A stretch of 64,000 nucleotides of DNA. Origin: Syntrophotalea acetylenivorans (GTDB lineage Bacteria; Desulfobacterota; Desulfuromonadia; Desulfuromonadales; Syntrophotaleaceae). This document shows positions 15,799 to 26,339 of this stretch, piece by piece. The notes beneath the pieces were generated by a model, which was not told the origin of the DNA, searched no databases, and saw only the letters and a program-made list of their open reading frames with translations. The DNA lies in the NCBI RefSeq assembly GCF_001887775.1, contig NZ_CP015519.1, positions 1,674,001 to 1,738,000 of the forward strand. Reading direction: 5' to 3'. The translations under genes were made by a program, and so were the position numbers. Numbering within the stretch: position 1 is the first letter of the stretch; each line of letters begins with the position of its first letter.

Positions 15799-18753
15799 TC
15801 AGATAGTTTCCAGCCTGAGCCCCTTCTCTCCGAGTTCTTTGTTGGCCTCTTGCAACAGTCCTTCCGCCGAGACCACGCCTACGGCGCTGGCATCCCAACC
15901 GGAGAGCAAATAGGTCTCGACCAGCCGCATTAAAGTAGCCCGGTCGACGGCCAGAATTCCCTGGCGCAGAGCCTGCCGGCTCGCGGCACTGAGTCCCTGT
16001 AACCGGTAGCCGAAACCGCGCTGGCCTTTGCCCGCTGGCGAAACCGGTCGATCAAGGTTGCCAAACACCGCCAGAATGGCCTCGCGGATATCTTCATCGT
16101 TAAAGGATCCAGCCGCCGCCCACTCCGTAGCATCGCGATACACCTGCAGGGTTCGCAGCAGATGGGGATCCCGGTAAGAAAGCATGGAGAAAAGTCCCAA
16201 CTGGGCATCGTAGGTGGCCATACCGCCATAAGCACCTCCCTTCTCCCGCACCTCGCGATGTAGATAACAAGCACGCAACAACTTAGCCAAAACCAGCAAG
16301 CCGGCGGCATCGGCATGAGTCATGGGCACCGTCGGGAACACTCGAGCCACGTAAGAAACAGGCACCGCAGCCGCCCAGCCCACTGCCGCCTCGCCAACGG
16401 CCAACTCCACAGGTTTTCCCGTCGGCTCATCGCCAGCGGGAATCGCCGCAAGAAAGGCTTGCAAAGGAGCATCGATGACAGCAAAGGCCTGTTCCTCAGC
16501 GGTCACCGAGCAACGCAGCCGCGAACGACACAGCACCAGCTCGGCCAGACGCTGCATGCGACCGGCAAACTCAGCCAATTGCTCGGGCTGTAGAGCCGCC
16601 AGCTTTTTGACCTCCCGTACCAAGTGCAGGCCACCCCACTCCTCCCTCAAACGGCCACAGGACGACAGAGCCGCTCCGGCACTGCGGGCCGCGTAGCTGT
16701 GGCCGGCCCCGGGAACACCATTTTCCAGGGAAACACTCAGTTGGTTGATTACCGTATGCAATCGCTGCAAATCACTGAAATCGGGAGCGGTGAAGAGATC
16801 GGTCAGGATCTCATACATCGCCTGCTGATTGCGCAGCAAAGCCTTGCTTCTCACCTCGAAAGCCAACTGGAAGTCTTCAAGGGAGTTAGGATCGCAGATC
16901 ACCGTGCCGCTGGCCTGAACCCCGCCAGTCGAAGCAGAAATCCGTTCGGCCATCTGCAGATAGCTGTGACCGGCCGCACCAATCTTGGGCAGCAAAGTAC
17001 CGAACAGGGGAACCAGGGGAAGCAGATCTGCCGGCAGATCATTCATTACCAGGCTGGTGGTGAAGTAACCGATACCGTTGGTCGGTTGGGGAAAACGGTA
17101 CAGGGAGCAACCGGCAAGTTGCTCCTCCTGGCAGGGCACGGGACGTTCCGTCGCCGGGATATCGCTCAGCTCCAGAGTCGGCAGGCAGGACAGATCCTCT
17201 TCCTCCTCCTGCGCCTGCTGCAGCTCCTTGCCTAATCGGACCAGTTCCTGACGATCGGCAGCGCTGAGTTTTGAGGAGATATCTTGCAGGCGATTGTTCA
17301 AATCCTCTTCCTGCCGTTCCTTCAACTTCGCATCGGGCTGCAGCAGCAGGGTAACCCGATGCGGATTATCCAGCAGTTGGCGACGAATCAGATTTTCGAA
17401 GAAGGGCCCGGCATCCAATTCTTGCCGCAGCCTGGCTAAATTAGCATCCAGCAGCAGTGGCGAAACGGGATCGTCATTGTGCAGCCAGGGACCAAACATG
17501 CGCATGAGCAACAACAGAGCGTAGGGATACTGATCGCCGACTACTTCACGGTGGGAGAGTTCCAGCTGATGAATCGCGGCTTCGACCCGATCGGAACTGA
17601 ACCCCTCTTCAGCCGTCTGCTCTAGGGTTTTCAGCACCAGTTCCTCAATGGCGTCGAGCTGCTCCGGGTCGGTGCCCTGCAAGCCAGCCGCCAGGAAAGT
17701 CTCCCGCTGGTCATCGTGATAGCCGGTACCCGGCGCCAGATTTTGTCCGAGCCCAGACTCGATCAGGGCCTTGTACAACGGCGCAGCCGGGTTGCCGAGC
17801 AACAATTGGGAGAGCAAACTTAGAGCGAGATTTTCAAAACTGTCAGAAAGGGGGCAGGTCAGCCAGGCCACCTGAACCATGGAACGCTGGCTCAGCGATT
17901 CGCCCTCCGCAATGGGAAATCCTTCGGTGACGCGCTGCGGCGCTTTAAACCGCACCTCGTCAGGCACGGCCGTATCGACTTCGAGCGGCTCGAAACGCTG
18001 CAGGACCTGTTCCTCGATCACGGCCAGGTGCTCCTCCAGAGGCAGATTGCCATAACTGAAGAAATAGGCGTTGGCGGGATGATAGTAGCTACGATGGAAG
18101 TCGACCAGCTGCTCATGGGTCAGGTCGAGAATGGCTTCCGGCTCTCCTCCGGAGTTAAAACCGTAGGTAGTCGTCGGAAACAGGGCCTTGGTCAGACGCC
18201 GGTGCAACAAAGAACCGGGGTCGGCCATGGCGCCTTTCATTTCGTTATAAACCACCCCCTTGAAGGCCAACGGCGAGCTGGCATCGGCCGCTTCGGTATA
18301 CTCCAGACGGTGACCTTCCTGACGAAAATCCCGTTCCCGCAGTAGAGGGAAAAAGGCGGCGTCAAGGTAGATACCCATCAGGTTGTAAAAATCCTTGCGA
18401 TTCTGGGAAGAGAAGGGATAGAGAGTCCAGTCGCTGGAAGTCAGGGCGTTCATAAAGGTGTTAAGACTGCGTTTGAGCATGGTGAAAAAGGGATCCCGCA
18501 CCGGATAACGCCGGGAGCCGCATAACACAGTATGCTCCAGGATATGGGCCACCCCTGACGAGTCGCCCGGCGTGGTACGGAAACCGACCCCGAAGAGATT
18601 ATTATCGTCCTCGCAGGCCAGATGGACCATCCGGGAACCGAGTCGCTCATGACGCAGCTCGACAAGAGTCAGGTTCAGCTCGGCCAAAGGGGTGACGCCG
18701 GTGACAATAAACCCGTGCCGCCGCTGACCAGCCTGCCATTCACAATCCATCAT
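15799..18753 (-). CDS. Presequence-protease-like zinc metallopeptidase (M16C)
   Basis: A 984-residue insulinase-superfamily protease, probably cytoplasmic since no signal peptide is seen. The inverted zinc motif HxxEH is at residues 70-74 (GVAHILEHTVLCGS), with a downstream Glu region at VVYNEMKGAMADP. Two M16 halves are joined by a charged helical linker (about residues 480-530), and the length matches PreP/M16C peptidases, which degrade short peptides. AGGAGG lies 9 nt before the ATG. It stands between the molybdate regulator and a SpoIIE-type phosphatase and shows no tight coupling to either. Confidence 0.93.
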   Translation of the reverse strand: MMDCEWQAGQRRHGFIVTGVTPLAELNLTLVELRHERLGSRMVHLACEDDNNLFGVGFRTTPGDSSGVAHILEHTVLCGSRRYPVRDPFFTMLKRSLNTFMNALTSSDWTLYPFSSQNRKDFYNLMGIYLDAAFFPLLRERDFRQEGHRLEYTEAADASSPLAFKGVVYNEMKGAMADPGSLLHRRLTKALFPTTTYGFNSGGEPEAILDLTHEQLVDFHRSYYHPANAYFFSYGNLPLEEHLAVIEEQVLQRFEPLEVDTAVPDEVRFKAPQRVTEGFPIAEGESLSQRSMVQVAWLTCPLSDSFENLALSLLSQLLLGNPAAPLYKALIESGLGQNLAPGTGYHDDQRETFLAAGLQGTDPEQLDAIEELVLKTLEQTAEEGFSSDRVEAAIHQLELSHREVVGDQYPYALLLLMRMFGPWLHNDDPVSPLLLDANLARLRQELDAGPFFENLIRRQLLDNPHRVTLLLQPDAKLKERQEEDLNNRLQDISSKLSAADRQELVRLGKELQQAQEEEEDLSCLPTLELSDIPATERPVPCQEEQLAGCSLYRFPQPTNGIGYFTTSLVMNDLPADLLPLVPLFGTLLPKIGAAGHSYLQMAERISASTGGVQASGTVICDPNSLEDFQLAFEVRSKALLRNQQAMYEILTDLFTAPDFSDLQRLHTVINQLSVSLENGVPGAGHSYAARSAGAALSSCGRLREEWGGLHLVREVKKLAALQPEQLAEFAGRMQRLAELVLCRSRLRCSVTAEEQAFAVIDAPLQAFLAAIPAGDEPTGKPVELAVGEAAVGWAAAVPVSYVARVFPTVPMTHADAAGLLVLAKLLRACYLHREVREKGGAYGGMATYDAQLGLFSMLSYRDPHLLRTLQVYRDATEWAAAGSFNDEDIREAILAVFGNLDRPVSPAGKGQRGFGYRLQGLSAASRQALRQGILAVDRATLMRLVETYLLSGWDASAVGVVSAEGLLQEANKELGEKGLRLETI

Positions 18754-18911
18754 AGGCCGTAGCCTCCTATTTTTAAAACTTCAGTTGTTGGCGCTGAATG
18801 CTCAAAGAGGCTCCGATGAAATACCGAAGACCAGAACTTTTCTCCAGAGTTGGGGAGCCCTCCGTTTAACACAGCATACAGCCAAAGACAATCATGTTCA
18901 CTTGTACGCGC

Positions 18912-19688
18912 CTATTTATCCGCGAGTAAAAGTCGATCATGCAGATCGATGACAATGGCCGTACAGTCATCATCGGGCGGGTCGGGGGCACCGAACTCTC
19001 GCAAGGCGTCAAACAAGCGATCGAGAAAGTCCAGATGCGGGTCGGGATGATTCAGCAACAGCTGTTCGATACGTTCGCTGCCAAAAGACTGTCCTCTGGC
19101 ATTGAAGCTGTCGCTGATGCCATCGGTATAAAGCAGCAGGCGGTCATCGGCTTCGAATTGAAAGGTCTCTACCTCTAATTCCGGGTCACTGAAGTATCCG
19201 AGGGGCGAGGCGGTCGGTTGCAGGGCGAAGACTTCATCGCCCCGCCTCACCAAAGGAGCCACATGGCCGGCGTTGACATAAATCATCATCAGGCTGGCCG
19301 GATCGATGATACTGAAAAAAAGAGTGGCCGAAAAATAGTGATCAAACTTGCGCGAGCGTTTCGCAAAAAACTGCAAAAAGGCATTGGCTTCGGCCACGAT
19401 CTGCTTCGGTAGACAGCCGCTGGTCGAAGCCCGGTGCAGATAACCGTAAAGCAAGGACATCACTACGGACGCCTGCAAGCCATGACCGGTGACATCGCCG
19501 AGGAAAACTACCTGGCAACCGTCGGGCAATGCAATGAATTCAAAAAAATCGCCGCCCAATCCCAGTGCCATGCGGTTTTTGACCCCCATGCAACACCAGT
19601 CGCAGGACGGTGAACTCTTGGGAAAGAGCAATCGCTGGACCTTGCTGGCCAGGTCGAGGTCAAGATCGATGGTCGTTGAATTCGCCAT
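18912..19688 (-). CDS. SpoIIE/RsbU-type PP2C serine phosphatase
   Basis: A 258-residue stand-alone PPM phosphatase with no sensor domain. The metal-binding aspartates are in LGLGGDFFEF and FLGDVTGHG. YVNAGHVAPLV, LLLYTDGISDS and DDDCTAIVIDL complete the family pattern. Such proteins usually dephosphorylate an anti-sigma-factor antagonist, and no partner gene is nearby. GAGGAGTCCC precedes the ATG. ttcA lies 42 nt upstream on the same strand, so co-transcription is likely. Confidence 0.9.
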   Translation of the reverse strand: MANSTTIDLDLDLASKVQRLLFPKSSPSCDWCCMGVKNRMALGLGGDFFEFIALPDGCQVVFLGDVTGHGLQASVVMSLLYGYLHRASTSGCLPKQIVAEANAFLQFFAKRSRKFDHYFSATLFFSIIDPASLMMIYVNAGHVAPLVRRGDEVFALQPTASPLGYFSDPELEVETFQFEADDRLLLYTDGISDSFNARGQSFGSERIEQLLLNHPDPHLDFLDRLFDALREFGAPDPPDDDCTAIVIDLHDRLLLADK

Positions 19689-19730
19689 GGGACTCCTCGG
19701 CTTAGTTTATCCTGCTTAAATGTTTCAGTG

Positions 19731-20492
19731 CTAGAACTCAGTGAATCGCTTATCCAGCAGATGGCGGGGTTGTATATTACCCAAGGCGCCGAGCAGACTG
19801 CCTCGCAAATGAGGTATATCGCCGCTCAGATCCTTGATCAGCCGCTTCATCCGCCGGCGATTACGATCACCGTCGCTGCCAGCCGGACAGGCGCAGGCGA
19901 TCGTCGGAAAATCATTGGCGTAACTGAACTCGACAATATCCCGCTCTTCGACGTAAACCAACGGCCGAATCACCGTATGCCGACCGTTATCGGCCTGCAG
20001 TTTAGGGCTCATGGCTTTAAGGGTGCCGACAAAAAACTGGTTAAGAAGCAGGGTCTCGATAAAATCGTCCGCATGATGGCCGAGAGCCAGCTTGTTGCAA
20101 CCTAACTCATCCATCACCGAGTAGAGCACCCCGCGCCGCAGGCGGGCGCAGAAAGAACAGTAGGAAGAACCGGGCCGGCGCTTGGTTTCGATAATCTGAT
20201 AGCAGTCGGTCAGCTCCATACGGTTGGCGAAACCATATTCCTTCAGATGCTGAGCCAGCGGTTCCGTGCGGTAACCGGGAAAGCCGGGGTGGACGTTAAC
20301 CGTGATCAGCTCGTAGCGGACCGGCGCCCGGCGGCGCAAACTATCGAGGATGTGCAGCAAGGTATAGCTGTCCTTGCCACCGGAGACGGCCACCGCGATG
20401 CGATCCCCTTCTTCAATGAGATCGAAATCACCTATAGCCTTGCCGACCTGTTTTCTGATTTTACGAAAGAGACGATCTTCGATGATGGCCAA
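19731..20492 (-). CDS. ttcA: tRNA 2-thiocytidine(32) synthetase TtcA-like
   Basis: A PP-loop ATPase of 253 residues that would thiolate C32 of certain tRNAs using an iron-sulfur cluster. The ATP loop SGGKDSYTLL is near residue 37. CSFCARLRRG gives the CxxC pair, and GHHADDFIETLLLNQFF and a later Cys-rich CACPAGSDGDRNRR are present. The start is taken as TTG at 20492 because GGGAGG lies 7 nt before it. The upstream extension begins at another TTG with no ribosome-binding site. TtcA and TtuA proteins are close relatives, so the exact tRNA base is less certain than the family. Confidence 0.85.
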   Translation of the reverse strand: MAIIEDRLFRKIRKQVGKAIGDFDLIEEGDRIAVAVSGGKDSYTLLHILDSLRRRAPVRYELITVNVHPGFPGYRTEPLAQHLKEYGFANRMELTDCYQIIETKRRPGSSYCSFCARLRRGVLYSVMDELGCNKLALGHHADDFIETLLLNQFFVGTLKAMSPKLQADNGRHTVIRPLVYVEERDIVEFSYANDFPTIACACPAGSDGDRNRRRMKRLIKDLSGDIPHLRGSLLGALGNIQPRHLLDKRFTEF

Positions 20493-20566
20493 ACGGTTTC
20501 CTCCCTTGCCTGCCGTGGAAGATGTTGTAAGCCATTTTGGGGGATTTTGCAAGGTCCGGCCTAATA

Positions 20567-23500
20567 CTAATGAGTACCGCTGGCCCCGTGGTTAGCATGT
20601 TCCGGGCGCAATCCCAACAGCCGACGAACATCCTCCAAGACCAGATAGAGAGCCGGAATCAGCAGCAAGGTGATGCCGGTGGCGAAGAGGATACCAAAAC
20701 CCAGGGAGATGGCCATGGGGATGAGGAACTTGGCCTGCATGCTGGTTTCAAGAATCATCGGTGCCAAGCCGAAGAAGGTGGTCAACGAAGTCAGCAGAAT
20801 GGGCCGAAAACGCCGCCGACCGGCCTGCAGCAAGGCCTCGCGCAGGCCATCTCCGGCCCGACGACGGGTATTGACATAATCGATCAGCAACAGTGAATCG
20901 TTGACCACCACCCCGGACAGGGCGACGATACCGAACACGCTCATGATGCTCAGACTATAGCCCATGAGCAAATGACCGAGGGCGGCACCGACCACACCGA
21001 AAGGAATGGCCACCATGATCAGCAGTGGCTGGCTGTAGCTGCGAAAGGGAATCGCCAGCAGGGCAAAAATACCGAACATGGCCAGCAGATAGCCACGCTT
21101 CATGCTTTCCATGACATCTTTGAACTCTTTGGCCTCTCCCTCCATATTGAAGGTCAGGCCGGGATAGTCTGCAGCCAGGTCCTGCAACAGACTGCTTTTC
21201 AGTTCGGCCAGAATTTCCTCGGCATTAGCCTGCCGATCATCAACGTTGGCCGTGACATTGATAACCCGCTTGCGATCGGTACGGTTGATACTGTCGAAAC
21301 CGCGCCCCGGCTCGACGGCGGCCGCCCGATCCAGGGGCAGTTCACCGCCATTAGCCAATCGCACCCGCAGCGACTCCAGATTCCACAGATGGCGACGATC
21401 CTGCTCCGGATAGCGCACCATGACCCGCACCTCGTTTCGACCTCGCTGCAGACGTACCGCCTCGGCTCCGTAAAAGGCGGCTCGCAGCTGTCGACCGAGT
21501 TCCTCCTCGGTAATACCAAGAGTACGGGCCTCACTGCTGAGTCGGAATTTAAGTTCTTTTTTCCCCCGCGAATAACTGCTGGCAATATCATCGACGCCCG
21601 GATAATCCCCAATAGCTGCTTTCAGGCGGTCGGCGGCCTGGGCAAGCACAGCAAAATCCTCATGAGCCAATTGGATATCGATATTGGCCCCCATCTGCAC
21701 CAGATCGGTGGTAAAAGTCAGAGAATCGACACCGGGAATTTCACCGACCAGAGCCCGCCAACGGCTCGCCACCTGCGAAGCACTGATTATGCGCTGTTCG
21801 CTCGGCGTAAGAAACACGGCAATGGTCGACAGATTAGAACCGCTGGTTGTGACGACTCCCCCAGGGCCGCCGCCCTTAATGCTGCTGCCGATCAGGGAAT
21901 ACATATTACGCAGGATAGTCTCGTTCTCGGCATCTTGTTCATCGAACTCGGCGATAGCCGCCCGGCCTTGTTCCTCAATGAATTGCTGCACACGCCGGGT
22001 CTCGGCAACGGGCGTACCGGGCAACATGACCAGGTCGACCAGAATCAGCTCCCCATCGACCTTGGGCATGAAACGAAACTTGAGAATGCCGCCGCCCACC
22101 AGACCGGCACACAACAGCAGGATACTGATTGCCGCCGCCACCGTCACATAGCGCCAGGTCAGCACCAGCTGGAGAAGCCGGTGATAGGGCCCATCGATAA
22201 AGGCCCGCAGCTTGCGGCCAAAGCCAAGACGCACCCGTTCAATAGCAGCCAGAAAACCATCTTTACCCAGGGGTCGCGGTCCGCCTGTAGCCAGGTGAGC
22301 CGGCAGAACAAAGAGCGATTCGACAAGGGAAATCACCAGCAGAATAATAACCACCACCGGAATGGTCTTGATAAACTTGCCCATGGTGCCGGAGATGAAA
22401 AGCAGTGGGCAGAAAGCTACCACCGAGGTCAGAATGGCAAAGATCACCGGTGGCGCCACCTCGATAGCCCCGTCTATAGCAGCCCGAAGATAAGGTTTCC
22501 CCTGCTGGCGATGTTCAAAAACATTCTCTCCCACCACAATGGCGTCGTCCACCAGAATCCCCAAGGCCATGATAAAGGCGAACATGGAGATCATATTTAT
22601 CGACGCATCAAAGACCGGGAGAAATAACAGCGCCCCAAGAAGGAGATGGGAATCCCCAGCATGACCCACAAGGCCAGGCGCACCTCAAGAAACAGGCCGA
22701 GCACCAGTAAAACCAACGTCAGGCCAAGCATCGCGTTTTTAGTCAGCAGGCTCATGCGACTGGCGAAAATCTCCGAAGTATCGTTCCACACCGCCAGTTT
22801 TATCGAGTCCGGCAGACGTTGGCGTTTTTGTTCCACATAACTTTTGACGGTGTCCGAAATCTCCGTCGGCTTCTGGTCACCGACCCGAAAGACCTTGACC
22901 ATGGCCGCCGGCTGGCCGTCGAAGCGGGCAAACTCATCCGTTTCACGAAAAGAATCTTTGACGGCGGCGATTTCCCCCAGGCGGACCTCGGTGCCATCCG
23001 AATTGTTTACCACCACGATCGATTCGTATTCGCGGCCGAGATAGCGGCGTTCCTTGGTGCGAACCAGAATCTCGCCACCGGTGGTCTTGATCGTGCCGCC
23101 GGGCATATCAAGGGAGGCCTGGCGAATGCGCCGAGCGACCTGGTCTAAGGTCAAACGATAACGACGTAGATTGGCTTCGGAAATTTCGATGGAAATTTCA
23201 TAGGGACGCACACCGGAAAGATCGACCTGGGTGATGCCCGGCAGGGTGAGCAGCTCCTCGCGCATGGTCTCGGCCTGCTCCCGCAGGCTGCGCTCGGTCA
23301 AATCGCCATAGACCACCACCGAAACGACCTCGCTGCGATTCAACAACTTGGTGATCACCGGTTTTTCCGCTTCTTCGGGAAAAGTAATAATGCGATCGAC
23401 CTCGGTCTTTATATCCTGCAGCACCACATTGGGATCGGCACCGGTCATCAACTCGGCGGTCACCGTTCCGTAGCCTTCCAGAGCCAGGGCTTTGAGCTGC

Positions 23501-23736
23501 CGGATACCATCGACCCCGGTGAGATTTTCCTCGATCTTGAGTAGAATACCGTCTTCGACTTCCTCGGGGCCGGCTCCCGGGTAAGATACGGCCACCTGGA
23601 CCTTGTCCAGGGCCACTTCGGGAAAAACTTCCTGCTTTACCGACAGGCCAATGATCAAACCACCAACCACAAAGGCCAGCATCAGCAAATTGGCGGCCAC
23701 ATGGTTTTGAGTCATCCAACGAATGGCCCCGTTCAT
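20567..23736 (-). pseudogene. RND efflux permease, interrupted by a single-base frameshift
   Basis: Two overlapping frames make one RND inner-membrane proton-driven pump of about 1,055 residues. The upstream frame (22597-23736) holds TM1 and the first porter loop to LGIPISFLG. The downstream frame resumes at ALLFLPVFDASINM and includes GILVDDAIVVGENVFEH, the second porter loop and the last helices. The break is in a run of four C at 22633-22636 (G on the coding strand), where one more base joins the frames exactly. It may be real inactivation or a sequencing error. It overlaps the membrane-fusion gene by ATGA. The pump is of the HAE family, and its substrate is unknown. Confidence 0.85.
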
Positions 23737-24908
23737 GTTCCGGCCTCCTCCCCACGCACTCGCACCTTGAGACCTTCGGCCGCACCAGCCAGGGCGCTAA
23801 CGATAACCCGCTCACCGTCCTGCAGGCCGCTCCCTATAATGACCGAATCTCGTTCGCGGCGCAGCACCTGCACAGAGCGAATATGCAACAGAGAATCCGA
23901 ATCGACTATCCAGACCGTATTGTCGTCCCGCAAGGCGCGACGGGGCAGGACGCTTACCGCAGGCAATTGCTTTCCCTGCAGTTCCAAATCGACAAAGCTG
24001 CCGACAGCCAACGGTGGACGTTCATCAGTCGCCGGCTGTTGCCGTAGATAGGGATCGTCGACCGCCACCACCACTCGAGCCATGCGGCCCAAGGGATCGA
24101 CCTCTCCCAGAGTCCGCACCACTTTTCCCGGCCAATCATAATTCAGCGTCCCCGCGACAAAACGTACCGTAGCCGCCGCTCCCTGACCAGCGCCACGGGG
24201 GATATCCAGCCAGGGCAAAGCATCCAGAGGGAGCGGCACCACAATCTCAGCCGTATCGGTACCGAGCAAGGTACCGACGGTGGCCCCCGCCCGCACATAC
24301 TGCCCAAGGTCGATACCCTCACTGAGAACCAGGCAGTTGAAGGGAGCACGCACTTCGGTTCGTTGCAGATTGATTCCCGCCTGTTTTAAAGCGGCTTTAG
24401 CGGCAGTCACTCGCCCCTCGGCGTTCTTGAGCTGCGGCTCGTAAAGCACCAGCGGGTTGGGATCCCCCTTCCCCATTTGCAGACGCTGCCACTCGTCACG
24501 GGCCACGCGCGCCCGCCCCTTTACCATGGCCAATTCCAGCTCGGCAGCTGCCAAGTCGGCCTCGGCTTGTTCGACCGCCAGACGATAATCGATATCTTCA
24601 AGCAGAAAGAGGATGTCTCCCTTTCCAAACATGCCCCCGGCAATAAATTCATCGGCCAACTTGGTGACCCGACCGCTCACCTGGGCAACGATTTCGGTCT
24701 GCTGGCGGGCCTGTACGGTACCGGTGGCAGCTACCGTCACGATATGATCGCCACGCTGCACCGTCACCGTTTCCACCAACACTCCGGCAAACTCCCTAAC
24801 TTCCTTGACCGGAGCCTGACGGCTGGCAAAAAGCGCCATCAGTATGGCCACACCGACCCCCAGCACCAGAAAAGGCAATACTACTTTCAGCACAGTTGTT
24901 CGACTCAT
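23733..24908 (-). CDS. RND efflux periplasmic adaptor (membrane fusion protein)
   Basis: A 391-residue adaptor of the AcrA/MexA family that bridges the RND pump and the outer-membrane channel. An N-terminal membrane anchor spans about residues 7-27. A lipoyl half-motif follows (VTVAATGTVQARQQTEIVAQ), then a helical hairpin (residues 115-185), a second lipoyl half (RTEVRAPFNCLVLSEGIDLG) and beta-barrel and proximal domains. It lies between the outer-membrane gene (21-nt gap) and the permease (4-nt overlap) in the operon. Confidence 0.92.
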   Translation of the reverse strand: MSRTTVLKVVLPFLVLGVGVAILMALFASRQAPVKEVREFAGVLVETVTVQRGDHIVTVAATGTVQARQQTEIVAQVSGRVTKLADEFIAGGMFGKGDILFLLEDIDYRLAVEQAEADLAAAELELAMVKGRARVARDEWQRLQMGKGDPNPLVLYEPQLKNAEGRVTAAKAALKQAGINLQRTEVRAPFNCLVLSEGIDLGQYVRAGATVGTLLGTDTAEIVVPLPLDALPWLDIPRGAGQGAAATVRFVAGTLNYDWPGKVVRTLGEVDPLGRMARVVVAVDDPYLRQQPATDERPPLAVGSFVDLELQGKQLPAVSVLPRRALRDDNTVWIVDSDSLLHIRSVQVLRRERDSVIIGSGLQDGERVIVSALAGAAEGLKVRVRGEEAGT

Positions 24909-24929
24909 ATCTATGTTCCTTTGTCTTGT

Positions 24930-26339
24930 CTACTTTGACAGACGTTCTCCAACAAACGAATCCATCCAGCTGCCCCCCAGGGCGCGGGCCAGGGAAATAC
25001 GGGCCACGATGCGCTGGCGCTTCGCTGCGAGCAGGGCGCTTTGCGCCTCGGCATGGGCAATCTGGGCGGTCAGTACCGGTAAATATTCTGAAAGTCCCTG
25101 CAAGTAGCGCTCGCTGGAAAGACGCAAGGATCCGGCGGTAGCGGCCACCCTCTCCTTCAACAGTTCGATGCGCCGGGTCCCGGTTTTTTCCTGTACCAGA
25201 GCATCCTCTACCTCCTGGAACGCTTGCAACACCGCCTGATGGTAGAAACCCAGCTTCTCGCGAAACAGAGCCCGGTTGCGGTCGACTTCGGCCTTGCGAC
25301 GGCCCCCGTCAATCAGGGGTTGCGCCAGATTAACCAACAGGTTCCAGAAAATATTGGGTGAAGTGAGCAGGCTGCCCAGCTCGCTATCGGCACCGCCGTA
25401 ATCGGCTACCAGATTGAAGGAAGGGAATCGTTCGGCGATGGCCGCACCAACCCTGGCATCCGCTGCCTGCAGGCGAGTCAAGGCCCCGGCAATGTCGGGC
25501 CGACGCTGCAACAGGGTAGCCGGCAATCCCACGGGAAAAGCCCCCTCCAAGGCCGGCAGTTCCGCCAGAGTACCAGCGGCAGAACGATCTGGAAAACGAC
25601 CGACCAGCACCGCAAGAGCATGTTCCGCAGCCGCCAGGTTAGCCTCGAACAGCGGCCTTGAAGCCTTGGCTACCGCCAGATTCTGTCGTGACTGGTAAAC
25701 ATCGAGAGCCGGCACCAAGCCTTCACGGTACCGGTCTTCCACCCGCTGCAGGGTATCGGTAAAGGAAGCAATGGTCTCGTCGACTAACTCCAGCTGAGAG
25801 CGTTGTTCCACGGCCAGATAGTAGACATCGGCCAGGCGGGCCGACAGGGACAGATATACGGCCCCCAGGTCCTGACGCACCGCCAGAGTATCGAGACGCG
25901 CCGCTTCAGAGCGAGAGGCCAACTTGCGCCAGACATCGATTTCAAAACCGGCAGCCACCGAAAGGCGATAGATGTTTTCGGTTTGAACTCCGAACAACCC
26001 CGGCTGACGAACCCTTCCCGTCGCCCCCTGAAGAGCAACCGTCGGCCGTTGTGCCGCGCCGGCAATACGGGCCTGCGCCTCAAACTGTTCGAGACGGGCC
26101 CGGGTCTGTTCGAGATCGAGATTGTGAGCAAAGGCCTCAGCCATCAAACTATCGAGTTGGGGATCCCGAAACTGTTCCCACCAGCGCTCTAGCGGAGCCT
26201 TAGAATTCATGCCGCCGTCAGCCGTATAATTCTCCGGCAACGGTCCGGGCAAGGGCGTCTTCTGCTTCCGGTGCGGTGTACAGGCGACCAGCATCAGCAA
26301 CATCAGAGCGAACAGGGGCCAACTCTTGCGCATTCTCAT
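24930..26339 (-). CDS. TolC-family outer-membrane efflux lipoprotein (NodT type)
   Basis: A 469-residue outer-membrane channel protein. A lipoprotein signal is clear (LMLLMLVACTP, acylated Cys near residue 20). Two repeats of long helices with internal beta strands form the trimeric tunnel (YYLAVEQRSQLELVDETI and the matching second half). GGAGG is 4 nt before the ATG, and the start overlaps the TetR stop codon (ATGA). It is the first structural gene of the tetR-OMF-MFP-RND operon. Confidence 0.92.
   Translation of the reverse strand: MRMRKSWPLFALMLLMLVACTPHRKQKTPLPGPLPENYTADGGMNSKAPLERWWEQFRDPQLDSLMAEAFAHNLDLEQTRARLEQFEAQARIAGAAQRPTVALQGATGRVRQPGLFGVQTENIYRLSVAAGFEIDVWRKLASRSEAARLDTLAVRQDLGAVYLSLSARLADVYYLAVEQRSQLELVDETIASFTDTLQRVEDRYREGLVPALDVYQSRQNLAVAKASRPLFEANLAAAEHALAVLVGRFPDRSAAGTLAELPALEGAFPVGLPATLLQRRPDIAGALTRLQAADARVGAAIAERFPSFNLVADYGGADSELGSLLTSPNIFWNLLVNLAQPLIDGGRRKAEVDRNRALFREKLGFYHQAVLQAFQEVEDALVQEKTGTRRIELLKERVAATAGSLRLSSERYLQGLSEYLPVLTAQIAHAEAQSALLAAKRQRIVARISLARALGGSWMDSFVGERLSK

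Noticed and set aside
20972-22627. A 551-codon open frame on the plus strand opposite the RND permease
   Set aside because: It is antisense to clear RND coding sequence, shows a Gln/His-rich composition and no family motifs, and arises from codon bias in GC-rich DNA.
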